NCBI RefSeq assembly: GCF_014384965.1
Contig: NZ_JACRSW010000007.1
Span: forward strand, 1 to 64,000
Origin: Jutongia hominis
GTDB lineage: Bacteria; Bacillota; Clostridia; Lachnospirales; Lachnospiraceae
Length of the DNA stretch: 64,000 nt
Direction of reading: 5' to 3'
Both the position numbers and the translations under genes were made by a program. Shown here one piece after another: positions 1 to 8,123 of this stretch. The number at the start of each line of letters is the position of its first letter. Positions within the stretch are counted from its first letter, which is position 1. A model generated the notes under the pieces. The model was not told where the DNA came from. It did no database searches and saw only the letters and a program-made list of their open reading frames with translations.

Positions 1-1
1 T

Positions 2-67
2 AAAGATAAAGGTGACAGTTCCAAAGCCAAGCCTGTGATCCATCTGGAAGTCACTTTGCATCTGTAA
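2..67 (+). CDS. C-terminal end of an unidentified gene (partial)
   Basis: An open frame enters from the left edge and ends at a TAA at 65-67, giving 21 residues that finish in VIHLEVTLHL. Codon choice looks ordinary for this genome, but there is too little to assign a family. It lies just before the truncated CotJC remnant in another frame, so it may belong to whatever replaced the 5' end of that gene. Confidence 0.25.
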   Translation, partial: KDKGDSSKAKPVIHLEVTLHL

Positions 68-101
68 TTTTAAAAATCCCTTACACCTATATCATCAATG
101 A

Positions 102-521
102 GCGTATGAACTGGCTCATCTCGAAATTGTTGCAACAATCATCCGCCAGCTCACCAGAAACCTGACACCGGAAGAAATTAAGTCATCGGGCTTTGATAAA
201 TACTATGTTGATCATACCCTTGCAATCTGGCCTCAAGCGGCAGGCGGTATTCCATTCAATGCCTGTGAGTTTCAATGCAAAGGTGACACAATCACCGATC
301 TGCATGAAGATATGGCCGCTGAGCAAAAAGCCCGAAGCACCTATGATAATATCTTACGCATGATCAAGGATCCTGAAATCTGCGATCCTATCCGTTTCTT
401 ACGAGAACGTGAAATTGTTCATTATCAGCGTTTCGGTGAAAGCTTACGTCGTATTCAGGATGATCTGGATTCCAGAAACTTCTATGCATTTAATGCACAG
501 ATTGATAAGAAGCATTGCTGA
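102..521 (+). pseudogene. 5'-truncated CotJC / manganese-catalase-family remnant
   Basis: The frame reads AYELAHLEIVATII, then YYVDHT, GGIPFNA, KGD, DLHEDMAAEQKARSTY and finally IRFLREREIVHYQRFGE. This is the diagnostic C-terminal two thirds of CotJC-type spore coat proteins, a branch of the dimanganese catalase family. In-frame metal-ligand segments (ELAHLE, DLHEDMAAEQKA, REREIVHYQRF) are present. Immediately upstream of codon 102 is an in-frame TGA (99-101), and the first roughly 60 residues of the family, including the first Glu ligand, are absent. The only internal ATG (312) would give 69 residues without a full active site. I read it as a deletion remnant rather than a working gene. Confidence 0.75.
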
Positions 522-568
522 CATGCCTCTGTAATCACCTTTACAGATTGCATTTTATATAGATTAAA

Positions 569-602
569 GAGGATAGTGCCCCGGCACTACCCTCTCTTTC
601 TT
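569..602 (+). terminator. Rho-independent terminator after the CotJC remnant
   Basis: A 12-bp stem (569-580 with 583-594, one G-U pair) with a two-base CC loop is followed by the T-rich TCTTTCTT. It lies between the remnant and the 3' end of metG. Confidence 0.7.
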
Positions 603-675
603 AAATCTTCTATGCTCTTTATCTACTACATGCTTTACATTTTCCAATCCCCAATTTTCAGGGTTTTGCATTCTA

Positions 676-2676
676 TTAGCAGATCTCTGCTCCTGCCGGC
701 ATTGCTTTTTCCGGTGTCATAAGGGCAAGATTACCTTCTGCATCTTCGGCACAAAGAAGCATTCCTTCCGAAAGAACACCTGCAAGTTTAGCAGGTTTCA
801 GGTTCACAAGAACCATAACTTTTTTGCCAACCATCTCTTCTGCTGAATAGTATTTTTTTATACCGGAAACGATCTGTTTTACTTCACTTCCGATCTTAAC
901 CTGCGAGCAGAGAAGTTTCTTTGATTTCTTCACTTCTTCACAAGCAATAATCTCACCGACCTGAAATTGCATTTTCATAAAGTCATCAAATTCAATCTCC
1001 GGTTTTGCTTCTATATCAATGCTTTCCTCGTCCTGTTCATCCGTATTTACTCCTGACTCTGCTTTTGCTTCTGCCATTTGTTTCTTCTTAATCTCTTCTG
1101 CCTGTGCAAGAACTTCTTTCGGATCCAGACGCATAAAAAGGATTTCCGGCTTATCGGTTACTTTTGTTCCCGAAATATATTTTCCAAATGTATCCATTTC
1201 ATCCAATGGACGCTTCGTTGTATTAAGCTGTGCTAAAATCTTCTCTGTTGTCTCAGGCATAAATGCTTCTAACAGACTTGCACCAATCGTAATGCTTTCC
1301 ACAAGGTTATAAAGAACTGTAGAAAGTCTGTCTTTTTTCGATTCATCTTTACCAAGAACCCAAGGCTCTGTTTCATCAATATATTTGTTACAACGTTTGA
1401 ACAATGTAAAAATTTCCGTGATCGCATCTGCTACACGCAAATGATCCATCTTATCTTCAACTGCTTTCGATGTACTAAGAACTTTCTCTTTCAGGCTTGC
1501 ATCCACATCTTCTACAACATCCTTGTCTTCTACAACGCCATCCAGATATTTATTTGTCATGGAGATCGTTCTGTTTACAAGGTTACCAAGGACATTCGCA
1601 AGATCTGAGTTCATACGCTCAACCATCAATTCCCAACCTACTACGCCATCACTTTCAAATGGCATCTCATGAAGCATGAAATAACGGACTGCATCTACGC
1701 CAAACACATTAACCAAATCATCCGCATAAATAACATTACCTTTTGATTTGCTCATTTTTCCATCACTTTGTAACAGCCATGGATGACCAAATACCTGCTT
1801 TGGTAAAGGAAGATCCAATGCCATCAGCATGATCGGCCAATAAATCGTATGGAAACGAAGAATATCTTTTCCGATCAGATGAAGATCTGCCGGCCAGTAT
1901 TCTTCATAAAGATTTCTTCCATTTTCATCTGTTGTATGATTTCCATCCAGATCAAAACCAAGACCGGTAATGTAGTTGCTTAACGCATCAATCCATACAT
2001 AAACTACATGATCCGGATCAAAATCTACCGGAATACCCCATTTGAAAGAAGTACGTGAAACACAAAGATCCTGTAAGCCCGGAAGGATAAAGTTATTCAT
2101 CATTTCTTTCTTACGTGATTCCGGCTGGATAAACTCAGGATGTGTATTGATATGCTCGATCAGACGATCTGCATATTTACTTAAACGAAGGAAATATGCT
2201 TCTTCTTTTGCCGGCTGACATTCACGTCCACAATCAGGACACTTGCCATCTACTAACTGCGATTCCGTAAAGAATGATTCACAAGGTGTACAATACATTC
2301 CTTCATAATATCCCTTGTAAATATCGCCCTGATCATATAACTTCTTAAAAATCTTCTGAACCTGTTTCTCGTGATCCGGATCAGTTGTACGAATGAATTT
2401 ATCATATGAAGTATTCATCAGATCCCAGATAGTCTTGATCTGACCGGACACATCATCAACAAACTGTTTTGGAGTAACGCCTGCCTCCTGTGCCTTCAAC
2501 TCGATCTTCTGACCATGTTCATCTGTACCTGTCTGAAAACGTACATCATATCCCTGCTGACGTTTGAAACGAACAATACTGTCTGCAAGAACAACCTCAT
2601 AAGTATTTCCAATATGCGGTTTACCTGAAGTATACGCAATCGCTGTGGTTAAATAAAATTTCTTCTTATCTGCCAT
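676..2676 (-). CDS. metG: Methionyl-tRNA synthetase
   Basis: Charges tRNA-Met with methionine in the cytoplasm. The 666-residue protein has the class I HIGH-type motif as PHIGN near residue 20, a zinc knuckle (CTPC near 128 and CPDC near 146), the KMSKS loop (KMSKSKGN) near residue 308, and a C-terminal EMAP/Arc1p-like tRNA-binding domain (about 560-666) containing FQVGEI. Length and order match the two-domain bacterial MetG. The start is supported by an AGGAAAGGAAA-type ribosome site just upstream. A T-box leader with its own promoter lies upstream on the same strand, so expression is expected to respond to uncharged tRNA-Met. Confidence 0.97.
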   Translation of the reverse strand: MADKKKFYLTTAIAYTSGKPHIGNTYEVVLADSIVRFKRQQGYDVRFQTGTDEHGQKIELKAQEAGVTPKQFVDDVSGQIKTIWDLMNTSYDKFIRTTDPDHEKQVQKIFKKLYDQGDIYKGYYEGMYCTPCESFFTESQLVDGKCPDCGRECQPAKEEAYFLRLSKYADRLIEHINTHPEFIQPESRKKEMMNNFILPGLQDLCVSRTSFKWGIPVDFDPDHVVYVWIDALSNYITGLGFDLDGNHTTDENGRNLYEEYWPADLHLIGKDILRFHTIYWPIMLMALDLPLPKQVFGHPWLLQSDGKMSKSKGNVIYADDLVNVFGVDAVRYFMLHEMPFESDGVVGWELMVERMNSDLANVLGNLVNRTISMTNKYLDGVVEDKDVVEDVDASLKEKVLSTSKAVEDKMDHLRVADAITEIFTLFKRCNKYIDETEPWVLGKDESKKDRLSTVLYNLVESITIGASLLEAFMPETTEKILAQLNTTKRPLDEMDTFGKYISGTKVTDKPEILFMRLDPKEVLAQAEEIKKKQMAEAKAESGVNTDEQDEESIDIEAKPEIEFDDFMKMQFQVGEIIACEEVKKSKKLLCSQVKIGSEVKQIVSGIKKYYSAEEMVGKKVMVLVNLKPAKLAGVLSEGMLLCAEDAEGNLALMTPEKAMPAGAEIC

Positions 2677-2782
2677 AGTTTCCTTCCTTTCCTGCTCTGT
2701 TTCTTATGATCAATTTTTCTAAGAATTCAGATATCAAAAATCCATTTTCATAACAGTAAGCCATCTGTCAAAAAAATTTAGA

Positions 2783-2882
2783 CCTTTTCATCGCTGAATT
2801 TTCTAAGCAATAAAAAACTACTGATCACACCAGCCACAACTGCAGATGCTTTTAATCGCTGAACTTTCTCAGCAATAAAAAA
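2783..2882 (-). repeat. Duplicated 35-bp hairpin-bearing repeat between T-box and metG
   Basis: Two near-identical copies (2783-2817 and 2848-2882) each end in a run of six A on the plus strand. Read on the minus strand, each is T6 followed by ATTGCTGAGAAAGTTCAGCGA or a two-base variant. The T-box-proximal copy forms a GCTGA/TCAGC hairpin and the metG-proximal copy is weakened by one change. The copy at 2882 directly follows the T-box terminator. Confidence 0.6.
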
Positions 2883-3182
2883 CGCCTCTAAGAACCTGAC
2901 GTTCTTAAAGACGAGTATATCCCGTGTTACCACTTTAATTCCAATTTGTCTCGCGACAAAATGCTCTGATACTGCAATAGATCTGATCTACAGTATGGCA
3001 CTATAACGGGTGCTCCCGTCGCAGCCTAACAAGAATATAATCTGTCGTATAATATACTATCTTCTGATCACTATTGCGATCAGAACATTGCCTGATAAAC
3101 AATTCCTGTGTCGGTACGAGGCTCCAAGACCATCTTCCATCATAAAATACAATTCCCTTTCTCAGCCTCCGGGTTCTCTGTA
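2883..3182 (-). promoter_or_regulatory. T-box riboswitch leader of metG
   Basis: On the minus strand the leader starts with AGAGAACC (about 3180). It contains a GAGGCT/AGCCTC stem, a long helical middle part, the T-box core AAAGTGGTAACACGGG at 2922-2937, and a terminator hairpin (TAAGAACGTCAGGTTCTTA inside a GTC-TTT extension) with a T run at 2883-2913. An ATG in the context GAAGATGGTC (3133-3131) on the 3' side of the first stem is a candidate methionine specifier. That assignment is inferred from position only. The anti-terminator/terminator overlap is typical of transcription-attenuating T-boxes. Confidence 0.85.
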
Positions 3183-3235
3183 AAAGTTTTTATCATGTAC
3201 TCTTCTTTTCATTGCTTTTTACTAATATCTACATT

Positions 3236-3264
3236 ATTTTATGCTTCCTGCCGCTATTTGTCAA
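3236..3264 (-). promoter_or_regulatory. Sigma-A-type promoter of the metG T-box transcript
   Basis: TTGACA (3264-3259), a 17-bp spacer and TAAAAT (3241-3236) on the minus strand. Transcription would start near 3229, about 50 bases before the first T-box element. Confidence 0.75.
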
Positions 3265-3303
3265 TAGATTTTCCCCTCTAACCGGTAATACCTATAAACG
3301 CCT

Positions 3304-4086
3304 TTAATGAAACTCCGTCATATACTTACGATAATGCAATGGCAGCATATTTGTTTGCAGCTTCTGATTTTTTCTTTCCACAATGGCGATATGATCAAAG
3401 AATGTTTTCCACAAATCTGCGTATTCTTCCTGCTTTTCTGTTAATTCTTCTAACTTTTTTGCCTCCTGTCCGGTTAAAAGCCGTAACTCCCACGATCCGT
3501 CTGCCTGATGAAAAGCTGCCTCTTGATGTGTCTTGTCATAGATGATAAACCATTCACTGATAAAACGTTCCCCAAAATGCTGCATCAAATTCGGTATTAC
3601 ATGGTGGCGCGGTTCGATCACACCAAGCAACAAGGAAGGTTCTTGGGCTACTTCCTGAAAACGCAAAAATTCATTAAAATAATGTGCTTCGTTTTGTACT
3701 GCACGATTGATTGCAAAGATTCGCTTTACACAGGGAAGCTGTAATGCTTCACATACCTGCTTTCCCATTGTAAAACCATATGCAACAAACCGGTATACAA
3801 CATCTCCTCTGTCTGAAAAATCGGATGCTAATGCATTCATCATAAAAGCATATGCTTTCCATGATATCTTAGACCGAACAGCCTTGATCACACTGTCTTT
3901 TTTACCGGAATCTGTCTGCACAGTGATGTATTCCGAAAAAAGAGTTCTATTCGTAGTATATCCCGGACTTTGTGGTTCTATCCGAATATATTCATGTCCA
4001 TAACCGGATATACCGGCATCATATATCGCACTTAAGATCCCATCTACGGTGTCTTCACATTGGTATACTCTGATCATCTTATCCAT
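3304..4086 (-). CDS. TIGR03915 family putative DNA repair protein (DUF4130)
   Basis: This 260-residue protein matches the DUF4130/TIGR03915 family that is encoded next to a radical SAM partner in many bacteria. Visible family features are an N-terminal CEDTVDGILSAIYDA segment, a central AFMMNALASDFSDRG, VVYRFVAYGFTMG and the LRFQEV...LLLGVIEPRHHVIPNLMQHFGERF block, with a conserved DKTHQEAAFH strand. Its biochemical activity is unknown. It is proposed to act on nucleic acid because of its partner, and the LexA boxes upstream of the pair support a DNA-damage role. A strong AGGAGG site precedes the start. The radical SAM gene ends 82 bases upstream, so the two probably share a transcript. Confidence 0.85.
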   Translation of the reverse strand: MDKMIRVYQCEDTVDGILSAIYDAGISGYGHEYIRIEPQSPGYTTNRTLFSEYITVQTDSGKKDSVIKAVRSKISWKAYAFMMNALASDFSDRGDVVYRFVAYGFTMGKQVCEALQLPCVKRIFAINRAVQNEAHYFNEFLRFQEVAQEPSLLLGVIEPRHHVIPNLMQHFGERFISEWFIIYDKTHQEAAFHQADGSWELRLLTGQEAKKLEELTEKQEEYADLWKTFFDHIAIVERKNQKLQTNMLPLHYRKYMTEFH

Positions 4087-4168
4087 AAGCCCCTCCTTTC
4101 CATAACGCTTACCAGGATATCAAGTTTTCAAAATATTTCACCCCTGCATTTCAAAATCCAAGAATATC

Positions 4169-5659
4169 TTAACCGGACATTTCGGAATCAGAAAAAAATG
4201 AAAGCTGACGGTATGTGACTTTTTCACCATATCCCTTCATGACATCCGGTTCTTTATCTATGAGATTGCGTGTAATATAGTCTTCATCTATTTTCAAAAA
4301 AGAATACATCATTTTCCCCTGACAAGTGATAAAATAGACGGCACGTTTCATAACAACACCAATCGCTTTTAAAGCTTCAAAATCCAGATTACCGGTCTTT
4401 CTTGCTTTAATAATTCTTCTTGCTGATTTCACCCCAATTCCCGGAACACGCAACAGCGTATCAAAAGATGCACTGTTGATTTCTACCGGAAACTCTTCGA
4501 GATGTCCTAATGCCCAGTCACATTTCGGATCTAAATATGTATTAAAAAACGGGCGCTTTTCTGATAATAATTCATTTGCCTGAAACCCATAATAGCGAAG
4601 AAGAAAGTCAGCCTGATATAGCCTGTGTTCCCGTCTGAGCGGAGGCTGTGTATTCCATGCCGGAAGTGTAACATCCTGATTGACATTGACAAAAGCAGAG
4701 TAAAATACTCTTTTGAGATCAAACTTCCGGTATAATGCTTCCGTCACTGCCATAATCTCATAATCACTCTCACCGGAAGCGCCTATGATCATCTGCGTAC
4801 TTTGTCCACTCGGAACAAAACCTCTGCTGATATCCCTGTTTTCCCATTTTGTAAGAGCTGTTGCCTTTGATGGCTGTATAATGTCTGCTTCCTTGGTCAC
4901 TTCTTTTTCCTGTCCGCTCGTTCCATGAAGCAATCTGCTTCCTATCTGCCCATTCTGACTTCCCGGTAAAGCTCTTCCTATTCTTTTTTGCGTATACCAG
5001 TATGCGCTTTGATTGCCTCCTTTCATCCCTAAAGCCAGTCGGCTTTCTTCCACACCATTTTGAATCTGACGCATCGGTGTTAAAATAGTGCTTCTTGACT
5101 TGTTCGGTGCTAACTCTTGCAATCCTTTTGCAGTCGGCAGTTCCAGATTAACGCTCATACGATCAGCATACCATCCTGCTTCTTCAATTAGTTCAGGTGA
5201 TGCTCCGGGGATTGCTTTACAATGAATATATCCATTAAAACGATGGATTGTTCGAAGATCATGTAATGTCTTACAGATCCGCTCCATTGTATAATCCGGT
5301 GATTCAACGATTCCGGAGCTTAAAAATAGTCCTTCTATATAATTTCTACGATAAAATTCCATCGTTAAGGAACAGACTTCTTCCGGTGTGAAAGTTGCAC
5401 GCGGCACATCATTGGTGCATCGGTTAATACAATATTTACAATTATAAATACACTCATTTGTATACAATATCTTTAAAAGAGAAATACATCTTCCATCCGC
5501 AGAAAAGGAATGACAGACTCCTGCTGCCTCACAGCTCCCAAGCATTCCCTTTTCCCCTTTTCGGGAAACACCGCTGGATGTACATGCTACATCATATTTT
5601 GCTGCATCTGCCAAGATTGCCAGCTTCTCTTTTATTCCGGCTTTTTCCTGTAAAACCAT
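4169..5659 (-). CDS. Putative DNA modification/repair radical SAM protein with HhH domain (TIGR03916)
   Basis: A 496-residue radical SAM enzyme. The [4Fe-4S] cluster motif is CIYNCKYC (CX3CX2C) near residue 70, with extra cysteines before it, and the C-terminus carries a helix-hairpin-helix DNA-binding motif (LLRVPGIGVKSARRI). This architecture defines the TIGR03916 group, inferred to modify or repair DNA, though no reaction is established that I know of. A low-conservation insert of about 60 residues lies mid-protein. The longest frame begins at 5755, but ATG at 5659 has an ideal AAAGGAG site. The upstream region would also be consumed by the promoter and LexA boxes, so 5659 is preferred. 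DUF4130 follows 82 bases downstream. Confidence 0.87.
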   Translation of the reverse strand: MVLQEKAGIKEKLAILADAAKYDVACTSSGVSRKGEKGMLGSCEAAGVCHSFSADGRCISLLKILYTNECIYNCKYCINRCTNDVPRATFTPEEVCSLTMEFYRRNYIEGLFLSSGIVESPDYTMERICKTLHDLRTIHRFNGYIHCKAIPGASPELIEEAGWYADRMSVNLELPTAKGLQELAPNKSRSTILTPMRQIQNGVEESRLALGMKGGNQSAYWYTQKRIGRALPGSQNGQIGSRLLHGTSGQEKEVTKEADIIQPSKATALTKWENRDISRGFVPSGQSTQMIIGASGESDYEIMAVTEALYRKFDLKRVFYSAFVNVNQDVTLPAWNTQPPLRREHRLYQADFLLRYYGFQANELLSEKRPFFNTYLDPKCDWALGHLEEFPVEINSASFDTLLRVPGIGVKSARRIIKARKTGNLDFEALKAIGVVMKRAVYFITCQGKMMYSFLKIDEDYITRNLIDKEPDVMKGYGEKVTYRQLSFFSDSEMSG

Positions 5660-5690
5660 ATCATGTCTCCTTTCTGCACGCAAAAAGAGG

Positions 5691-5743
5691 TTGACGAACA
5701 TTTGTTTGTATGCTATACTATCACATGAACAAACGTTCGTCAA
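5691..5743 (-). promoter_or_regulatory. SOS-type promoter with two LexA boxes ahead of the radical SAM gene
   Basis: Two Firmicute LexA-like sites lie 19 bp apart. The first is CGAACATTTGTTTG (5695-5708) and the second GAACAAACGTTC (5727-5738), matching GAAC-N4-GTTY. Between and over them is a minus-strand promoter with TTGACG (5743-5738), a 17-bp spacer and TAGTAT (5720-5715). The whole 60-bp block is an imperfect palindrome whose arms are AGGTTGACGAAC and GTTCGTCAACCT. LexA binding here would block the -35 and the start region, giving damage-inducible expression of the radical SAM/DUF4130 pair. Confidence 0.75.
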
Positions 5744-5767
5744 CCTCTTTTTCAAATAAAAATACGA

Positions 5768-6418
5768 TCATTTTCCGGTTACAACAGAAAGGATTTCTTC
5801 CGGTTTATGTATCAGATATTCGGGTTCCAAACTTACAAGAAGCTCCTCACTTCGAAAACCCCAGGTAACGGAGATACATGGAATTCCGGCATTTTTTGCC
5901 GTCGCACGATCCACATCCGAGTCTCCGACATACACGGTATTCTCCTTTGTTGCTCCAAGCAAGCGCATTGCTTCATATACAGAATCCGGTGCGGGTTTTC
6001 TGCTAATCCCCTCTCTCTCTCCTATTGCTACATCAATATATTTTGCAAAATAATATTTTGCCAGATCTTTTACGGCATCATCTGCTTTATTTGATACGAT
6101 CGCCATAGAGATATTCTGCTCTTTTAATGCATCCATCACTTGTTCCATTCCTTCATACATAGAAGTTTTTACACGCGAATGTGTTGCATAATACTCACGG
6201 AATGTTGCAAAGACTTTATCCGTTTTCTCAACACTTGTTCCCTCCGGCACTGCCCGATCGATCAATTTACGTATTCCATTGCCTACAAAGCAACGCACTT
6301 CTTCCAGAGTATGGGTTGGATAACCATGCTGAGCCAGTGCATAATTTGTACTATCCTTTAAATCTTCTAATGTGTTTAACAAAGTTCCATCCAGATCAAA
6401 AATTACATTTTGATACAT
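5768..6418 (-). CDS. HAD-family hydrolase, phosphoglycolate phosphatase-like
   Basis: This 216-residue protein is a subclass I HAD phosphatase. It has motif I FDLDGTLLNT at residues 7-16, a helical cap (about 20-85), motif II SNKADDA near 110, a Lys in motif III (SRKPAPD near 138) and motif IV VGDSDVDRATAKNAG near 164. This arrangement is typical of Gph/PpaX-like enzymes acting on small phosphate esters. The exact substrate cannot be read from sequence. A GGAGG site sits 6 bases before the start. Its 3' end lies 25 bases from the LexA-controlled promoter, so the two units are separate. Confidence 0.85.
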   Translation of the reverse strand: MYQNVIFDLDGTLLNTLEDLKDSTNYALAQHGYPTHTLEEVRCFVGNGIRKLIDRAVPEGTSVEKTDKVFATFREYYATHSRVKTSMYEGMEQVMDALKEQNISMAIVSNKADDAVKDLAKYYFAKYIDVAIGEREGISRKPAPDSVYEAMRLLGATKENTVYVGDSDVDRATAKNAGIPCISVTWGFRSEELLVSLEPEYLIHKPEEILSVVTGK

Positions 6419-6501
6419 AGTATCCCTCCATTCTGTTTATATATACTCTCGGTAATTTTTCAAAACAAATCCTTCAGCCGGATTTCCGAGAGTACATTTA
6501 T

Positions 6502-7194
6502 CTATATCAATGTCGCAAAGAACGGTGCCAATACAACTGTGATCACACCCGAAACTGCAATAGATAACCCACTCATGGCACCTTCTATTTCGCCAATTTC
6601 AAGTGCTTTGGCTGTTCCCATTGCATGTGCCGAAGTGCCTAACGCAACGCCTTTGGCAATCGGTTCTGTAATATGAAAGATCTTATAGATCATTTCAGCG
6701 ATCACATTACCAAGAATTCCCGTCACTACGATCACCGCTACCGAAATCGTTACATAACCGTTCAGTTCTTCTGAAACCCCCATTCCAATCGCTGTTGTGA
6801 TAGATTTAGGAAGCAATGAAACATATTCCTTATGTTCATAAGAAAATACGACTGCAAAAAGGAAAACACAGATCGCACTTGTCAGACATCCTGCCAAAAT
6901 ACCTGATAAAATTGCGACCCAGTTCTTTTTTAATTTTTCAAACTGCTGGTGCAAAGGAATTGCAAGACAAACTGTCGATGGTGTCAGGAAATAGCTAAGA
7001 TACTTAGCCCCTTCCTCATAAGTTGCATAATCAATATCAAACCCCACCAAAAAAACAATTGTTGCTGCAATTGAGATCAATAACGGATTAAACAACGGAA
7101 AATTTACTTTCTTTTTCAAAAGTAGTCCGATCTCATAAGTACACAAACTGATAAACACTCCAAAAAAAACTGATTCCTGTATAAAATCTTTCAT
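6502..7194 (-). CDS. lrgB: LrgB/CidB family membrane protein
   Basis: A 230-residue hydrophobic protein with six to seven predicted membrane spans and the LrgB signature YFLTPSTVCLAIPLHQQ, plus SLLPKSITTAIGMGVSEELNG and GTSAHAMGTAKALE. LrgB works with LrgA at the membrane in the holin/antiholin-like system, or as a small-metabolite (pyruvate, glycolate) carrier as shown for some homologues. Here it follows lrgA with an 88-base gap, in the usual order. No LytSR-type sensor is adjacent, but an orphan LytTR regulator is elsewhere in the window (32757). Confidence 0.93.
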   Translation of the reverse strand: MKDFIQESVFFGVFISLCTYEIGLLLKKKVNFPLFNPLLISIAATIVFLVGFDIDYATYEEGAKYLSYFLTPSTVCLAIPLHQQFEKLKKNWVAILSGILAGCLTSAICVFLFAVVFSYEHKEYVSLLPKSITTAIGMGVSEELNGYVTISVAVIVVTGILGNVIAEMIYKIFHITEPIAKGVALGTSAHAMGTAKALEIGEIEGAMSGLSIAVSGVITVVLAPFFATLI

Positions 7195-7282
7195 ATAATT
7201 CTTCTCTCCCGGTTTTTGAACTTTTTACTAACTCGATTTATGATACAAATTTGACATGATGTGTCTCTTTTATAAACACCTT

Positions 7283-7651
7283 TTAAACTTCATCCATATT
7301 TCTTCTTTTTCGAAGTGCGATCACCCCCTGCGTTACCAGACCGGATACTGCCATAACCAGTATCGTAGATACCACGACTGTTAACACAAGACTGCCAAGC
7401 ATTGGTTTCATTACGCCCCATGACTCTAAAAGACCGACACCTGCCGGAATAAAAGTGAGCGGCATGATCTCTACAAAGAATTCGCCTACATCCCGAACAG
7501 AGGCTAACGGAAGCAGCTTTGTTTCAAGTGCGATCAGAAGTGCAAGCAATCCATAAATGCTGGCAGGCACCGGAAACGGAAGTAATGCTTTTAACACTTC
7601 ACCTAAAAAAGTAAATAACATAATAATTACAAATTGCCTTACATATTTCAT
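7283..7651 (-). CDS. lrgA: LrgA/CidA family holin-like protein
   Basis: A 122-residue protein with four predicted transmembrane helices. It shows family landmarks FTFLGEVLKALLPFPVPASIYGL and FFVEIMPLTFIPAGVGLLES, ending in a basic tail (RKRRNMDEV). LrgA/CidA proteins form membrane oligomers linked to murein hydrolase control or small-acid export. The start has a GAGG site nine bases upstream. The first gene of the lrgAB pair. Confidence 0.92.
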   Translation of the reverse strand: MKYVRQFVIIMLFTFLGEVLKALLPFPVPASIYGLLALLIALETKLLPLASVRDVGEFFVEIMPLTFIPAGVGLLESWGVMKPMLGSLVLTVVVSTILVMAVSGLVTQGVIALRKRRNMDEV

Positions 7652-7758
7652 ATTGTTCCTCGTTTCTTTCTAAATAAGAAGCAACATCAGCATGCTTTTA
7701 TATCTTTAAGCACAAAGTGTGTCAGATGCAAAGCATCTGGATTTCGAAGTTATTATAT

Positions 7759-7794
7759 TGCTTCTATACAAGTATTTTCTGTTCCATAAAAATA
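7759..7794 (-). repeat. Dispersed intergenic element, degenerate copy 1
   Basis: Plus-strand CTTCTATACAAGTATTTTCTGTTCCATAA resembles the core CTACTATACGAGCAGTTTCCTATTCCATAA seen at 33561 and 33677. Only the core survives here. Confidence 0.45.
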
Positions 7795-8005
7795 CTAGAT
7801 ACTATAGTATCACATTATTTTCAAAAAAATAGTACAAATTTAATACAATTATGCACCAATTCTCTTGTAACCTTTTGCTGAATCAGAAAATACTACACCG
7901 GGATCTGAATATTCTCTTGTCCCAGATATTGCTTTGTATCTTCCAAACTTATCAATTTTTTTATATTCAGACATGTAATTGCCTTATTTTATGGTAAAAT
8001 AAGAA

Positions 8006-8101
8006 AGTGCGAAGAATGAGCTTTACACGCTAAGAATTGCTTTGGCAATTCTTGCTGATACATTACTACTGTTATGAACAGTTTTCAATCCCATAAGAAA
8101 A
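8006..8101 (-). repeat. Dispersed intergenic element, degenerate copy 2
   Basis: Contains the AAGAATTGCTTTGGCAATTCTT hairpin followed, on the plus strand, by TACTACTGTTATGAACAGTTTTCAATCCCATAA. This is the same order and spacing as the better copies at 33501-33708. Confidence 0.6.
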
Positions 8102-8123
8102 TACAAAAAGAATGGAGAACATA

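Larger units (their letters stand above)
7652..8123. other. Divergent intergenic region between lrgA and the lysozyme gene
   Basis: This 470-base region carries two degenerate copies of the dispersed element (7759-7794 and 8006-8101). It also has a perfect palindrome GATACTATAGTATC near 7797 and a GCTTTGCATC-type hairpin near 7727. No further gene is visible. Confidence 0.5.
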
